DNA of 64,000 bases. It comes from Pipra filicauda (Eukaryota; Chordata; Aves; Passeriformes; Pipridae). The notes below the pieces were generated by a model, which ran no database searches, was not told the origin of the DNA, and saw nothing but the letters and a program-made list of their open reading frames with translations. This document shows positions 41,601-51,027 of this stretch, one piece after another. How positions within the stretch are numbered: position 1 is the first letter of the stretch; each line of letters begins with the position of its first letter. Location: NCBI RefSeq assembly GCF_003945595.2, contig NW_024104443.1:806001-870000 (forward strand), written 5' to 3'. Position numbers and translations under genes: made by a program.

Positions 41601-44600
41601 TATTTACCTTAAACCAAAGCAAAACTAATGTATTTGAATACCACCCCACAAATGCCAGAAAAAGCCAGCAAGGCCCTGAACCATCACCTGTACTAAATGG
41701 AAAAGTAAATTCTGTATCACAGATTTATTTTGTTTCAGCATTTTGTTTCTAACTAGGGTTTCCCCAAAATGGGGGATGAGAAGCAGAGAGAACAGGGTAA
41801 GCAAAGAACTCAGCATTAAGAAGATATCAGAGAAGTGAGAAGCTGAAAACTCAAAGTGGAGGCTGACATTAATGTCAGTTCATACTTAGCACTGTTATTT
41901 TCAAAGAGGTTTCACGTTCTGTTCCCTGAATCAGTTCCCTCATTTTCAGTAAGTTGCACAAAGTGCCTAAACACTACTGCAATGAGGATTTTAGAAATAC
42001 CCAGCACTGCTAAGAGAGTAGGAATGCTCCTCCTTCAGAGAGCAGTTTAGTCATGGCTGGAAAATGAAAATTGACCATTTAATCCCAGAGATTTACACTG
42101 CATTTATAACTCAGATCTCAGTGCTGCAGAAGCTTAACAGAACCATTGTTTGACCATGCTGAGAACTGTGTGGAAAAAGGGGCTAAGGTTGCTGCAGCTG
42201 GACTTCACAGTGTCACAAAGATTTATATGCTATTTCATAGGATCGTTTTCACTTCACACTGTCAACATATAGTACTATACAAATTCATCTTATATCTTTT
42301 CTTGTATGTTAAGTCTTAATGGGTGATCATTCTGAACTTCCTGAAAAAGCAAAAAGAACCTGTAGTCTAAACACTTTAGAGCAGCAATCTGGTCACTTGA
42401 CAATCTGCATTGTCAAAGGAGTAAAGTAAGTTTACTTTAAACACTCTATGTTTATCCACGAACAAAGTTTAATACAAGAAAGTATTCCACAATTACCCTA
42501 AAATAAAGCATTGACAACACCACTCTGTTTTCAAAGTCCTGCAATTCTCTCTCGGTATTTGATTTCTTCCTGATGATTACAGCAGAATATCAAGGTGTTA
42601 TCAGATTTCTTTCTGATGAGCAAAACACAAACATAACATCTACTGCCTTGTCCCTACACTCATCCCAGACCTCCTTCCTACTAGAAAACTCTCTTAGTTC
42701 CCTTGGTTTGCTCTCCCTCCTTCTGCCTACTCTTTCCATAGCAACCCCTCCTGAGCCTACGGGGGAAGTGTCAGTTGTATTCTTATGTGCAAGAGCCACC
42801 TCTGTCACCTACAGAAGGAAGAGAAGGAAGAGTCTGACATGTACCTAAAGGAGAGCCCAACCTTAACGCTCTCAAATCATGATCTGCAAGGCCCAAAGGG
42901 CGATGGATCTGCTGAACTCACTTAAAAATAATCCAAAATTTATTTTGACAATTAGAAGACTTAAACAGATGTTCAGCTGACACGGTCCAAGCAGTGTTGT
43001 TAACTATCAGAACTCCTGACTGCTTCCTTGAGGACCTGGATTCTACTTTAAATTCTGCAGATCTGCCCAAAGCCATCCAGCAGACAAGTGTTTCAAGTGC
43101 ATAACTCAGCCTCCCCTACTGCAAGTTGGAGACACTTACTTTCCTTTTCAAAGCACACCAAGTTCTACTGCTGAAAGCTCTACACTTTCTGCATACATAA
43201 AATATTACATCATTTTACCATAACTGGTATTGCTTAGACAACTCAGAAGAGGAAGGAGTCTCAGATTTTTCCGTTTTCACAAACTGCTTCCTTAAAAGCC
43301 TCTGCTACCACTTGAAATCAGTAGCAGTAAAAAAATAAATCACTGGCAAGACCAAAATAAGCATTAAGACCTAAAATAAGAGTCCTTATTTCTAGGTGTA
43401 TAGCTAAAAGAAATCATAATGCTCTTTGCCTAAGTAACTACAATCAGAGAGAAGCTTCTGAGCTTCAACTTTCTTGCAGTTAATGGGCTCCAGCCTGAAA
43501 ATGGATGAAAAAAAAGGAAAAGAAAATTAGACAACAATTTTCCTGTTCACTAACAGAAGTGAAAGCCCTTCATGGAATAGTGGCATTCTTAAAAACAAGA
43601 GTCATTGTATGCTTGCACTTATTAAGTGCACATAAAGCTTCTATTTAAACACAAGTCTGAAAATTCAAAAGTAACTCGTTATCTTTAAGTTGCACAGTTC
43701 CCTTTCCGTTACCTTTCTCTGAAATCTCATGGAGTCTCACAAATCCATGCCCACATAAGAATGGAGGCAGTCCTACAGAAAAATCTAGGCAGGAAAGTAG
43801 CATTTCTTTTAGGGAAAGATTATGAAGATGAGAAGAGATATACTCTTAAGTCAGCTTTTTATGCATCTTCAGGTATTTTCTGAAATAGGATCCCTTCTAC
43901 CTGCACAGGGCATCAGAGCTTGCACCCCTGAAAGAAACAGTATTTGTCAAGGTTGATTTTCCTTAATTAAGGAAATACTGGTGTGTAAAGCAAAGGCTCT
44001 ACCAGTAGCCTTTATATTCTCCAGTCACTACAGAAATATACTGCCGGCACTATAAAGCCTGCACACACACTGAGCAGAAACTTTTTGCCAAAGGTACCAA
44101 ACCAAAGTTATTTCCATTCCAGCGCTGGCTTTGATAACACCCCCCATGCCCCACTCCAGGGGCCTGCACTCCCCCATTTTTGAGGATGTACCAACTAACA
44201 ACCACTTGCAGCCACAACATCTATACAAGGACGCATTTCTCGTCCCATCTCGAGCAGACAGGCTCGGAGGCACTTCGGACAGGCAGGGAAATCTCCTCAT
44301 TTCTTCAAACCTTGAAGTTTCTCCCGTTCTGACTCCGAGGATGCTCTCGCAATGCCTTTTCCAGAAGGCAGGCCACACCTATATCCTCTTTCCTCTGCGC
44401 TTCCACAAAGCTTTCCTCAATCCCCCTTTGCGGGGGAAGTTTCCTCTGAGCCTTTTTCGTCGCCGGGTAGCGCTGGAACCCCCATCCCGGAGCACAAAGG
44501 TACCCGAACACCTGCGCCGAGCCCCTTCCCCGGGGGGGAGCGCCGGGAGCGGGGCCGGGGCGTTCGGGGGGGCCCCGCCCGGGCTCACATCCCTTCCCGA

Positions 44601-44691
44601 CGGCGACCCCGGGCACGGCCCCAGCTCCCGGCGCTGCGGGATGTGCCGGCGCCGGCCTCCATCCCCCCGCTTCCATCCCGCCCTCCCTCAC
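32699..44691 (-). other. GNA12: GNA12 intron 1 (about 12 kb)
   Basis: It is bounded by donor gtgagg after exon 1 and acceptor tcctttag before exon 2. Most is AT-rich unique DNA without recognised repeats. The exon 1-proximal 250 bp belong to the CpG island. A GC-richer block at about 34.49-34.75 kb, followed by a poorly classified stretch to 35.15 kb, differs from its surroundings. A palindromic element lies at 43938-43980. No nested gene or RNA gene is seen. Confidence 0.93.
43938..43980. repeat. Compound palindrome in intron 1
   Basis: CAGTATTT at 43938-43945 is the reverse complement of AAATACTG at 43973-43980. Just inside the right arm lies a perfect 12-bp palindrome, CCTTAATTAAGG, at 43961-43972. 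Confidence 0.7.
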
Positions 44692-45012
44692 CTTGAGGAT
44701 GTTCTCGTAGATGGTGGCCCGGAACTCCAGCAGCGCCTTCTGGTCGAACTCGCGGCCGTGGATGATCCGCATCTGCTTGAGGAAGGTGGACTTGCCGCTC
44801 TCGCCGGCGCCCAGCAGCAGGATCTTGACGAGGCGGCGGACGGCGCGGCGCTCCCGGGCCAGCATCGCGTCGATCTCCCGGCTGCGCCGCCGCGCCTCCC
44901 GCTCCGCGTCGCGGCTCCGCTCCTTGGCGTCCCGGCGCGGCCCGTCCCCGGCGCGGCCCGCGGCCTCGGCCGGCAGCAGGCAGCGGCTCAGGGTGCGCAC
45001 CACGCCGGACAT
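44692..45012 (-). CDS. GNA12: GNA12 coding exon 1 (residues 1-107)
   Basis: The exon encodes the N-terminal helix and the start of the Ras-like domain of G-alpha-12. Cys11, in SRCLLP, matches the known palmitoylation site. Residues 20-60 are very rich in Arg, Glu and Asp, as expected of the helix that contacts beta-gamma and membrane. The P-loop GAGESGKST lies at 68-76, followed by [21 protein letters not shown] leading into the helical domain. The start is the ATG at 45012-45010, with GCC before it (G at -3), and it gives the family N-terminus exactly. The exon ends ATC CTC AAG with donor gtgagg. It is very GC-rich and lies inside the CpG island. The stretch after the P-loop matches mammals closely, while residues 17-33 diverge and account for the four extra residues relative to human. 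Confidence 0.97.
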
Positions 45013-45027
45013 GGCGGCGGCGGCGGC
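45013..45027 (-). repeat. GCC trinucleotide run directly before the start codon
   Basis: Four to five GCC/CGC units abut the GNA12 ATG on the minus strand. They supply a G at -3 and form a short trinucleotide repeat in the 5' UTR. Confidence 0.75.
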
Positions 45028-45040
45028 GGGCCCGCAGCGC

Positions 45041-45079
45041 TCACAACGCCGCCGCCGACACCCCGAGCTCCGACAGCAT
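45041..45079 (-). other. Possible upstream ORF, 12 codons
   Basis: ATG at 45079 opens a twelve-codon frame, [12 protein letters not shown], ending in TGA at 45043-45041, 28 nt before the GNA12 start codon. The start context (CCCG before ATG, C after) is weak, so leaky scanning to the stronger main ATG is likely. Confidence 0.5.
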
Positions 45080-45147
45080 CGGGCGGAGGCCGCCGAGACG
45101 CTGCGACCCAGCGGGTGGAGGAGGAGGAGCAGCCGCAGCCCCGGGGG

Positions 45148-45168
45148 CTACGGGCCGGGACCGCCCAT
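45148..45168 (-). other. Possible upstream ORF, 6 codons
   Basis: ATG at 45168 opens a six-codon frame, MGGPGP, closed by TAG at 45150-45148. It is in frame with the main GNA12 start but is terminated well before it. It matters only if transcription starts upstream of 45168. Confidence 0.4.
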
Positions 45169-45243
45169 TCCGGCCGGGGGGAGGGCTGGGGGGCGGCGGG
45201 CGCTGCCCGGGGAGGGGGCACGGCCGGCCCGCGGGGGCTCGGC

Positions 45244-45276
45244 GGGGCCGGGGGCGGCGGGGGCGCCCGGGCGGGG
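45244..45276 (+). promoter_or_regulatory. Potential G-quadruplex motif near the GNA12 5' end
   Basis: Five runs of three or more G on the plus strand (GGGG, GGGGG, GGGGG, GGG, GGGG) are separated by one to five bases. Because GNA12 is read from the minus strand, the G-rich strand is the template strand. Confidence 0.5.
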
Positions 45277-45378
45277 TCACGGCGGTGCCGCGGGGCGGGG
45301 GGGCGCGCGGCCCCGGCCCCTTACAGCGAGCGCCGCCGCCCGCCAGGGGAGGGGCCAGCCGGCCCAGCGCCGCATATC

Positions 45379-45506
45379 ATTGGGCAGCGGCGCTGTCGGT
45401 CAACGGCGTGCAGCCTCCGATTGGATGAGTCGGCGCGCGGGGCGGGGCTAAACCGGAGACACGGCTCGGGGCGAGGCGGGGCGGAGCGCGGAGGGGGAGA
45501 ACCAAT
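45379..45506. promoter_or_regulatory. Cluster of CCAAT boxes with GC boxes
   Basis: ATTGG (CCAAT on the minus strand, the direction of GNA12) occurs at 45379-45383 and 45420-45424. CCAAT on the plus strand occurs at 45502-45506 in ACCAATCAGCGG, a good NF-Y context. GC boxes lie between and beyond them (GGGGCGGGGC types near 45440 and 45520). Opposed CCAAT boxes are compatible with bidirectional promoter activity. Confidence 0.6.
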
Positions 45507-45564
45507 CAGCGGCGAAGGGGCGGGGCGTTACTGATGGAGGCGGGGCCTGAGGGAGCGTTGGGCA

Positions 45565-45657
45565 TGACGTCACGACGCGTCCCGTTCTGTTTCCGTGACG
45601 TCACAGCTCGTCCTGTGTTGTTGCCGTGACGTCAAGGCTCGTCCTGGGATGGTGGGA
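45565..45657. promoter_or_regulatory. Array of three perfect CRE sites at 31-bp spacing
   Basis: TGACGTCA, the full palindromic CREB/ATF site, occurs at 45565-45572, 45596-45603 and 45627-45634, exactly 31 bp apart. The intervening units share CGTCC and other positions, so the array looks like a diverged 31-bp tandem repeat whose CRE cores stayed perfect. It lies about 550-620 bp upstream of the GNA12 start codon. Binding by CREB/ATF factors is inferred from the motif. Confidence 0.85.
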
Positions 45658-45660
45658 GGG

Positions 45661-46440
45661 GGGAGCCGAGGCCCCGAACGGACCCTTCAGCGTCCCAGGG
45701 ACATTGTTAGTAACGTGCTGGGGAGGTAGAAAACAAGGGATTCGTTTTTGCCTGAGCAACCCAGTGGCCAAGTTGTACTAGGTCATGCAGTGATGTAAAT
45801 ATGTCATCGGTGACGTCATCAGCACATGCAGTCAGGGCATTGCCTTGCTCAGCCAGTGTTAAACCATGCAGGGATTTCTCCCCACAAGCCCAGCTGCCCC
45901 TGGGAGCTGCTCCCAAGTGGGTTCAGCCTGTTCGGGTGACATCTGACATCCACATCCCACATCCAGGCTGAGCCCAGGACACTTTGCTCCTTGGCTGACA
46001 TCAGGTGTAATTCTCTGCAAACATACTGAAGCAATCCAGTGCTGGGCTGATGGCGAGGCAGGAATTAAAGTATCAAAGTGCACATCTGAAATGAAATCCC
46101 TCCCTCCCAGTCTCCTGATTAGGGACTAGAGGGAAAAAACATTTTGGGAAGCAGCTGGTGTGTGATCTCGGAGCAGTGGCTGGGATCCCAGGCCTTCTGG
46201 CTGCTGAATGAAATCAAAGCAGACAGGCACATGTCCTCAGTTGTACAAGATTATTTGTCCTTTCTGCATTACTTCCATCTGTACATCCAATTATTTACAC
46301 TGTAAATATTTATTCCAGTTTGTTGCAGATAACTTATCCTCCCCAGGTCTGTACCACACACTGGGACAAGTGACACAAATGCAGATTGCTGAGGGAAACT
46401 ACTAAAATGACTGGGATTTCACTGAAAGTTAAGGATGTTA
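45661..46440. other. Promoter-distal flank upstream of GNA12
   Basis: Apart from the fourth CRE at 45811, this stretch is ordinary non-coding DNA of falling G+C. No gene or repeat was recognised. Confidence 0.6.
45811..45818. promoter_or_regulatory. Fourth perfect CRE site
   Basis: Another TGACGTCA, flanked on the left by the half-site-like TGATGTAA (45791-45798) and ATGTCATC. It lies 184 bp beyond the third site of the array. Confidence 0.7.
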
Positions 46441-46750
46441 AGAATCACAAAATGGTTTGGGCTGGAAGGGACTGTAAAGTTCATCTTGTTCCACCCCTTG
46501 CCATGGCCAGGGACACCTTTCACTATCCCAGGATGCTCCAAGCCCTGTCCAGCCTGGCCTAGAAAACTTCCAGGGATGGGGCAGCCACAACTTCTCTGGG
46601 CAACCTGTGCCAGGGCCTCACCACCCTCACAGGGAAGAATTTCTTCCTAATATCCAAATCTAAATCTACTTCTCTTCAGCTTAAAGCCATTCTCCCTTGT
46701 CCTATCACTGCATGTCCTCGTACAAAGTCCCTCTTCAGCCTTCTTGTAGG
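46441..46750 (-). mobile_element. CR1 LINE 3' fragment
   Basis: On the plus strand it starts AGAATCACAAAATGGTTTGG, the reverse complement of the usual CR1 3' end. It continues through GCTGGAAGGGAC, CCATGGCCAGGGACACC, TCTCTGGGCAACCTGTGCC and TTCTTGTAGG, all CR1 landmarks. The element therefore reads on the minus strand and is 5'-truncated to about 310 bp, with no intact coding. CR1 is the dominant LINE of birds and other sauropsids. Confidence 0.93.
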
Positions 46751-49700
46751 CATTGAGACATCCCAAAAGATCAGGGAGTCACAGATTTAAAGCAAAAACA
46801 ATTAAAGAAAACCTTTCATGAAAGTGAGAATCCTGCATGAGTATTAATTCCACTGGGATGCTGTTGTCAACACTTCCCCAAAGAACAAGACTTTTTCTCC
46901 CTGGGAAGAAGAGACACTTCAAAACACCTCTAGGTATTGCAGATTTCAGGGGAAGAACAGCAGAGGAGAATAACAACACAGGACTCGTAGCCATGAGCCA
47001 TTCACTATAGAACCTTTCTTGAATAGTTATTTCCCCATCCAGGATCTTACCCTTCGATTCTAGTTGGAGACTCAGGTGCTGCTGTGTCTCATTCCATGTA
47101 TAAAATGCTGCTGTAGTTCAGGAGTTTCCCACTGGATGTCATCCTTGTCCTGCCAGAACTCAGTCAGCCGGTGGGATGGAGACAAACCAACGAGCCCAGA
47201 GCCCCCTGTACTCTGTAGGCCTGATTTTCCCAACAGCTGAGCAATCAGGACTCCTGCTGGAATCCACAAATGCTAAACTGCTTGGAAATCAGGCCCTATG
47301 GAACTGTGGAGTGCCCAGATTGGTGTTTTCTGATTAGCTCAGATTCTCCTGCCCCACCAGCTTTGTTTGTGCCCTACTTGACATCCTCTTCAGACATCTG
47401 AGGTTGTGAGGGGTTTTGGCAGAGATTTCAAAAACCACGAAGTCCAACTCCAGCAACAGGCCTGCTTCATCTGGGAGAGTGAAATTATGGCATACAATAA
47501 ACTAATCAAATAAATCAGTTGCCAGACGTCCTTAGTTCTCCATGCATTCATCCATGAAAGCAGCTTTCAACAGCTCCCGTCTAATTGTCAAAAGGAAAAG
47601 GTCCACCCCTCCCTCCAGCTCCCACAGCACTGTTGTTCCTCTTCTAATCATTCAGAAGCTGCTCTAAAAGCAGGACAAAGCAGAATTCTGTTTACTCCTG
47701 CAGGTCTGCAGCAGCCACTGGCTGGTTCTGTGCCGAGGGACGGGGCAGAGCCCACAGCCACACGTGATCATCCCTATTGATGTTTCTGCAGAGGTTTTGT
47801 TATGAGCATAAGCAGGAGGTGTGAGAGACAGGCTTGGACTCAGTGCCTTCCCTCTCCCCATTTAATCTCCCTTCTTTGGGCTTAGACTGAAATCAAAACC
47901 ACTTATACTGATACAAAATAAAACAAAACAATATCAATTACTTAATTTTTTCATTCTTTCTTTTACGTTCTCAGTTTTCCATTTTATTTACAGGTTTTTT
48001 TCCTGTTTCTACTCCGTTTTCCTCTTCCCCATCTCTGTTTCTTCCTATAACTCTTGTTCTTTCTGCTGAGATTAAAAATGCTTGTACAACTCCTTCTGTT
48101 TCTCCTTCCTTCATCTCCCATAAAGAGAGAGAAAAGGAAACTAAAAGATGGAAGAGAATAAAGAACTGGAGGATAGAAAGAAAGAGGTAGTGAGTGCAAC
48201 CATTTCACTCATTGGCTACAAAGCAACTGAATTATGAAGAGAAAGACAGGGAGCTCTTGGGGGAACAGGTAGGGAAAGAACTCCCGAGGCCCCGGCCCTA
48301 AAACATTTCCAGATTAAAGCAGGAAAGCTGTATGGCATTTGGAGAAGGTAGTGGACTGCTTGTACATGAAGAAGACCTGATTGCAGATGGGAGTGACATC
48401 TGGGCAGCTCTGGTGAATAAAGAAGTTATGGAAAACACACTGATAGTGTGTTTAATCCCAATTAAAGTACAGAAGAGGACACAGCCTTGCTGTTAAATGC
48501 TGGCACAAAGTCTGTGGAATGAGAAAGGCTGAGGTGCCTGATGTTGGCTCCTTTTATCTCATTTGAGACCCTTTTTTTTCCTACCTGGGTCAAGCACTAA
48601 GAGGATATGTGGATTTAGCCCTTGAAAGGGTGCAGTGCTATCACTGCAGTGTCTTGAATTGTGCAGTTGACTCATTCAAAGATCTTCCCAGGTCCCCACC
48701 TGGATGATGATTCTTTATCCAGTGTGTCCCATAGCTTAAAGACTGTTTTTCCTCTGAAAGCATGTTACCAACATTAGCAGAGGAGGCTCATTTTAAAGGA
48801 GCTGCTACCACTTCAGCTGAAAGTGCACCTGATGGACCCTGTAAGTATTAAAAATGGACTGTTTGTCCATGCCTAGGACACAGCTGTTGTTTTGCTCAGC
48901 ACCACCAGACACTGGCACTGCCAGGAAGAATATTTTGCTCCATGAAACTGGGAAGCAGATAAACCACCAGGAGGAGATTTCCATGCTGCAGTACAGCACC
49001 ATGCAGCAATACCAGAGCTAGTGCCAATGTAATCAAAACTTCAGAGTTTAGGCAAGAACCTGGTGATCTTAAGACAACAGCAAGAAAAAGTGTGCACTGC
49101 TGGAGCCACCTGAGGTGATAAATCACCCACCTCATCCTGTCTGACCACTGTGCTGGGTGAGCAAACTGAGCCAGAATATTGAGCTGTTGCTACCACAGGG
49201 CAGATGCACTCCTGGCTCAGCCTGGTTTATTTGAAGATGTCTGGGCCCTTGAGTTGCTCATTGTGCATTCAGGTCGCAAAGCTTGTAGATCTGAAGAACA
49301 TTTATGATCTAAACTCCTTTCGCCACTTCTCTGTTGAGACTGTGACTCTCTTTGCCTGAGGAGGTGCTGGAGTTTATGTGCACTTCAAGCCTTACCTAAG
49401 CTGGCAGTTTTGTCGTGTTAAAAGTGCCATGTTCTGCTTATTGCATTCTCGAGGTTTTATATGGCTTTTTCAATGGCCTTCTCCCTGCACACTCCCCGTG
49501 GCAGAATGAAAAAGTGGAGAGAGGCAAAGGGAATAATATTCTCCCGTGGAGGAATGAAACAAGAACAGTTCAAACAGATCAACCATTTTCTAGTAACATC
49601 ATTAAGTATATGGGAACCTTCTGGTATGAATATATTAGTTTTTTGCTGTAGGTATTGAGCCCTTGGCTGGTTGTTATCTGCAAGGCTTTATGATCCCTAT

Positions 49701-49856
49701 TGCAACATGCTCTTTCTGAGAGGTCCCAATTTTTTGAAGTGATTGCAGTCTTAACTCCCATGAAGCCAAAGAAAACTGAAGTAGTTAGGTATCTCTCAAG
49801 AAAAAATCCACTTACTAGTGAATTTGTATCTCAGTATTTGCCTTGTCCCTTTTAGC
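46751..49856. other. Intergenic DNA between CR1 copies
   Basis: No gene seen. The notable content is a pyrimidine-rich to purine-rich switch at about 47940-48190. The remainder is unremarkable non-coding sequence; short open frames lack any family resemblance. Confidence 0.6.
47941..48190. repeat. Pyrimidine-rich tract followed by purine-rich tract
   Basis: From about 47945 to 48118 the plus strand is dominated by T and C. At about 48119 it changes to a strongly purine-rich run (AAAGAGAGAGAAAAGGAAAC and similar) lasting to about 48190. It is low-complexity sequence, and an open frame on the minus strand here is only a consequence of the composition. Confidence 0.7.
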
Positions 49857-50260
49857 AGCTCTGGAAAGGCTGAGAGAACTGGGTTTGTTCAGCCTTGAGA
49901 AAAGAAGGTCAAGGGGACACCTTACCACCATGTTCCAGTATTTAAAAGGTGGCTACAAAGAAGATGGAGACTCCCTTTTTTATAAGAAATCACATGGAAA
50001 AGACAGGGGTAACAGGTACAAGTTATTCCTGGAGAGATTCTGATTGGACACAAGAGGAAAATTTTTCACAATGAGAACAATCTGCTCACAATTGGAATAA
50101 TCTCCCCAGGGAAATGGTGGATTCCCCAACACTGGACACTTTTAAGGTTCAGCTGGACAGGGTGCTGGGCTGTCTTGTCTAGACCAGGCTTTTGCCAAGA
50201 AAGGTTGGACTAGATAATCCTTAAGGTCCCTTCCAACCTGGGGAGATGAAATCTATGATT
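49857..50260 (+). mobile_element. CR1-type LINE 3' fragment (older subfamily)
   Basis: It reads on the plus strand: GGCTGAGAGAACTGGG, TTCAGCCTTGAGAAAAGAAG, CCCCAGGGAAATGGTGGATT, CAGCTGGACAGGGTGCTGGG, then AAGGTCCCTTCCAACCTGG and an ATCTATGATT-like 3' end. These are CR1 3' landmarks, but of a different and more diverged subfamily than the other two copies. About 400 bp remain and no coding is intact. Confidence 0.9.
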
Positions 50261-50799
50261 TCAGTGTATTCTGATTTTTAATTGTGTTTTCTTTCTCCTT
50301 TGCCAGCTGTGAATACAGAACCTTTGGTTCGTACTGTTTGAGAGTTCACTAACGTGGATTCTCTTGCAGTGGCCCAGCCCAGCTGCCACTGAGCAGTAAA
50401 AATGCCAAATTACACCAAAGCAATGTATTCTTCCTTCTTTTATTAAATTGGTAGGCACTATTTTTTATTTTTCGTGTGATATTTTCATCTTCTGTCCCAC
50501 AGAGGACACATTACTCATGTACATAAAATATGGGAGTCGTGACACTTCATGGAGTTAATTTTCACTTTTTTCAGACTGCTTGACAGCAGCCTGTTCTCCT
50601 TCATTACACATCAGCCAGCGAATGGATTAGTTTACTTTCAAAACACAAAACCTCATATTAATCCCCAAACAATTAATTATTGAGAGAAGACAAGCATATT
50701 TTGAACCCAGCCTGTGACTTTTCTACTTATTTAATGCAACAAGGCATGATCTGTGTAATTCCAGGCATGTCCTGCCAAGCATCCTGCAGTGCTTAGCGT
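50261..50799. other. Spacer between two CR1 fragments
   Basis: About 540 bp of AT-rich unique DNA with no gene or repeat recognised. Confidence 0.6.
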
Positions 50800-51027
50800 G
50801 AAGATTGGATATTAGCAAGAAATTCTTCCCTATGAGGGTGGTGAGGCTCTGGAACAGGTTGCCCAGAGAAGCTGTGGATTCCGCATCCCTGGAAGTGTTC
50901 CAGGCCAGGTAGGACAGGGCTTGGAGCCAACTGGTCCAGTGGAAGGTGTCCCTGCCCATGGCACAGGGGTTGGAACAAGATGATTTTCAAGATCCGTTCC
51001 AACCCAGACCATTCTGTGATTCTATGA
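50800..51027 (+). mobile_element. CR1 LINE 3' fragment
   Basis: It reads on the plus strand from AAGATTGGATATTAGCAAG through GAGGGTGGTGAGGCTCTGG, GTTGCCCAGAGAAGCTGTGG and GAAGGTGTCCCTGCCCATGG to the 3' terminus ATTCTGTGATTCTATGA, the characteristic short terminal direct repeat of CR1. It is 5'-truncated to about 230 bp. Confidence 0.95.

Larger units (their letters stand above)
9712..45012 (-). other. GNA12: GNA12 gene, coding span (4 coding exons)
   Basis: This span runs from the start codon in exon 1 to the stop in exon 4 and encodes the alpha subunit of heterotrimeric G12. By family knowledge the protein is a membrane-anchored GTPase that couples receptors to RhoGEFs (p115RhoGEF, LARG, PDZ-RhoGEF), and so to RhoA and the cytoskeleton. 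The four exons join in phase 0 to give 385 residues. The identity rests on the N-terminus [16 protein letters not shown] and the C-terminus [11 protein letters not shown]; the paralogue GNA13 ends differently (LMLQ preceded by other residues). Introns are about 11,993, 21,163 and 987 bp. In human, GNA12 lies between AMZ1 and CARD11; no exon of either was recognised here. No frameshift or premature stop is seen. Confidence 0.97.
44460..45660. promoter_or_regulatory. GNA12: CpG island covering the GNA12 promoter, 5' UTR and exon 1
   Basis: Sequence composition changes sharply to very high G+C with dense CpG from about 44.46 kb, through exon 1, to about 45.66 kb, while both flanks are AT-rich and CpG-poor. 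No TATA box is seen near the likely start. The region instead has GC boxes (GGGGCGGGGC types) and CCAAT boxes, typical of a broad housekeeping promoter. The transcription start is not determinable from sequence but should lie upstream of 45012. Confidence 0.92.

Noticed and set aside
44988..45280. Longer minus-strand frames upstream of and across the GNA12 start
   Set aside because: They begin at GTG (45280 and 45221), not ATG, and encode proline/arginine-rich low-complexity sequence. Only the internal ATGs at 45168 and 45079 were kept as uORF candidates.
44131..45534. 467-codon open frame on the plus strand across the CpG island
   Set aside because: It is antisense to GNA12 exon 1 and its leader, begins at a TTG, and its protein is low-complexity Gly/Ala/Pro/Arg. 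Long chance frames are expected in such GC-rich DNA.
47984..48208. Lys/Arg-rich minus-strand frame
   Set aside because: It is a direct product of the pyrimidine/purine-rich low-complexity tract.
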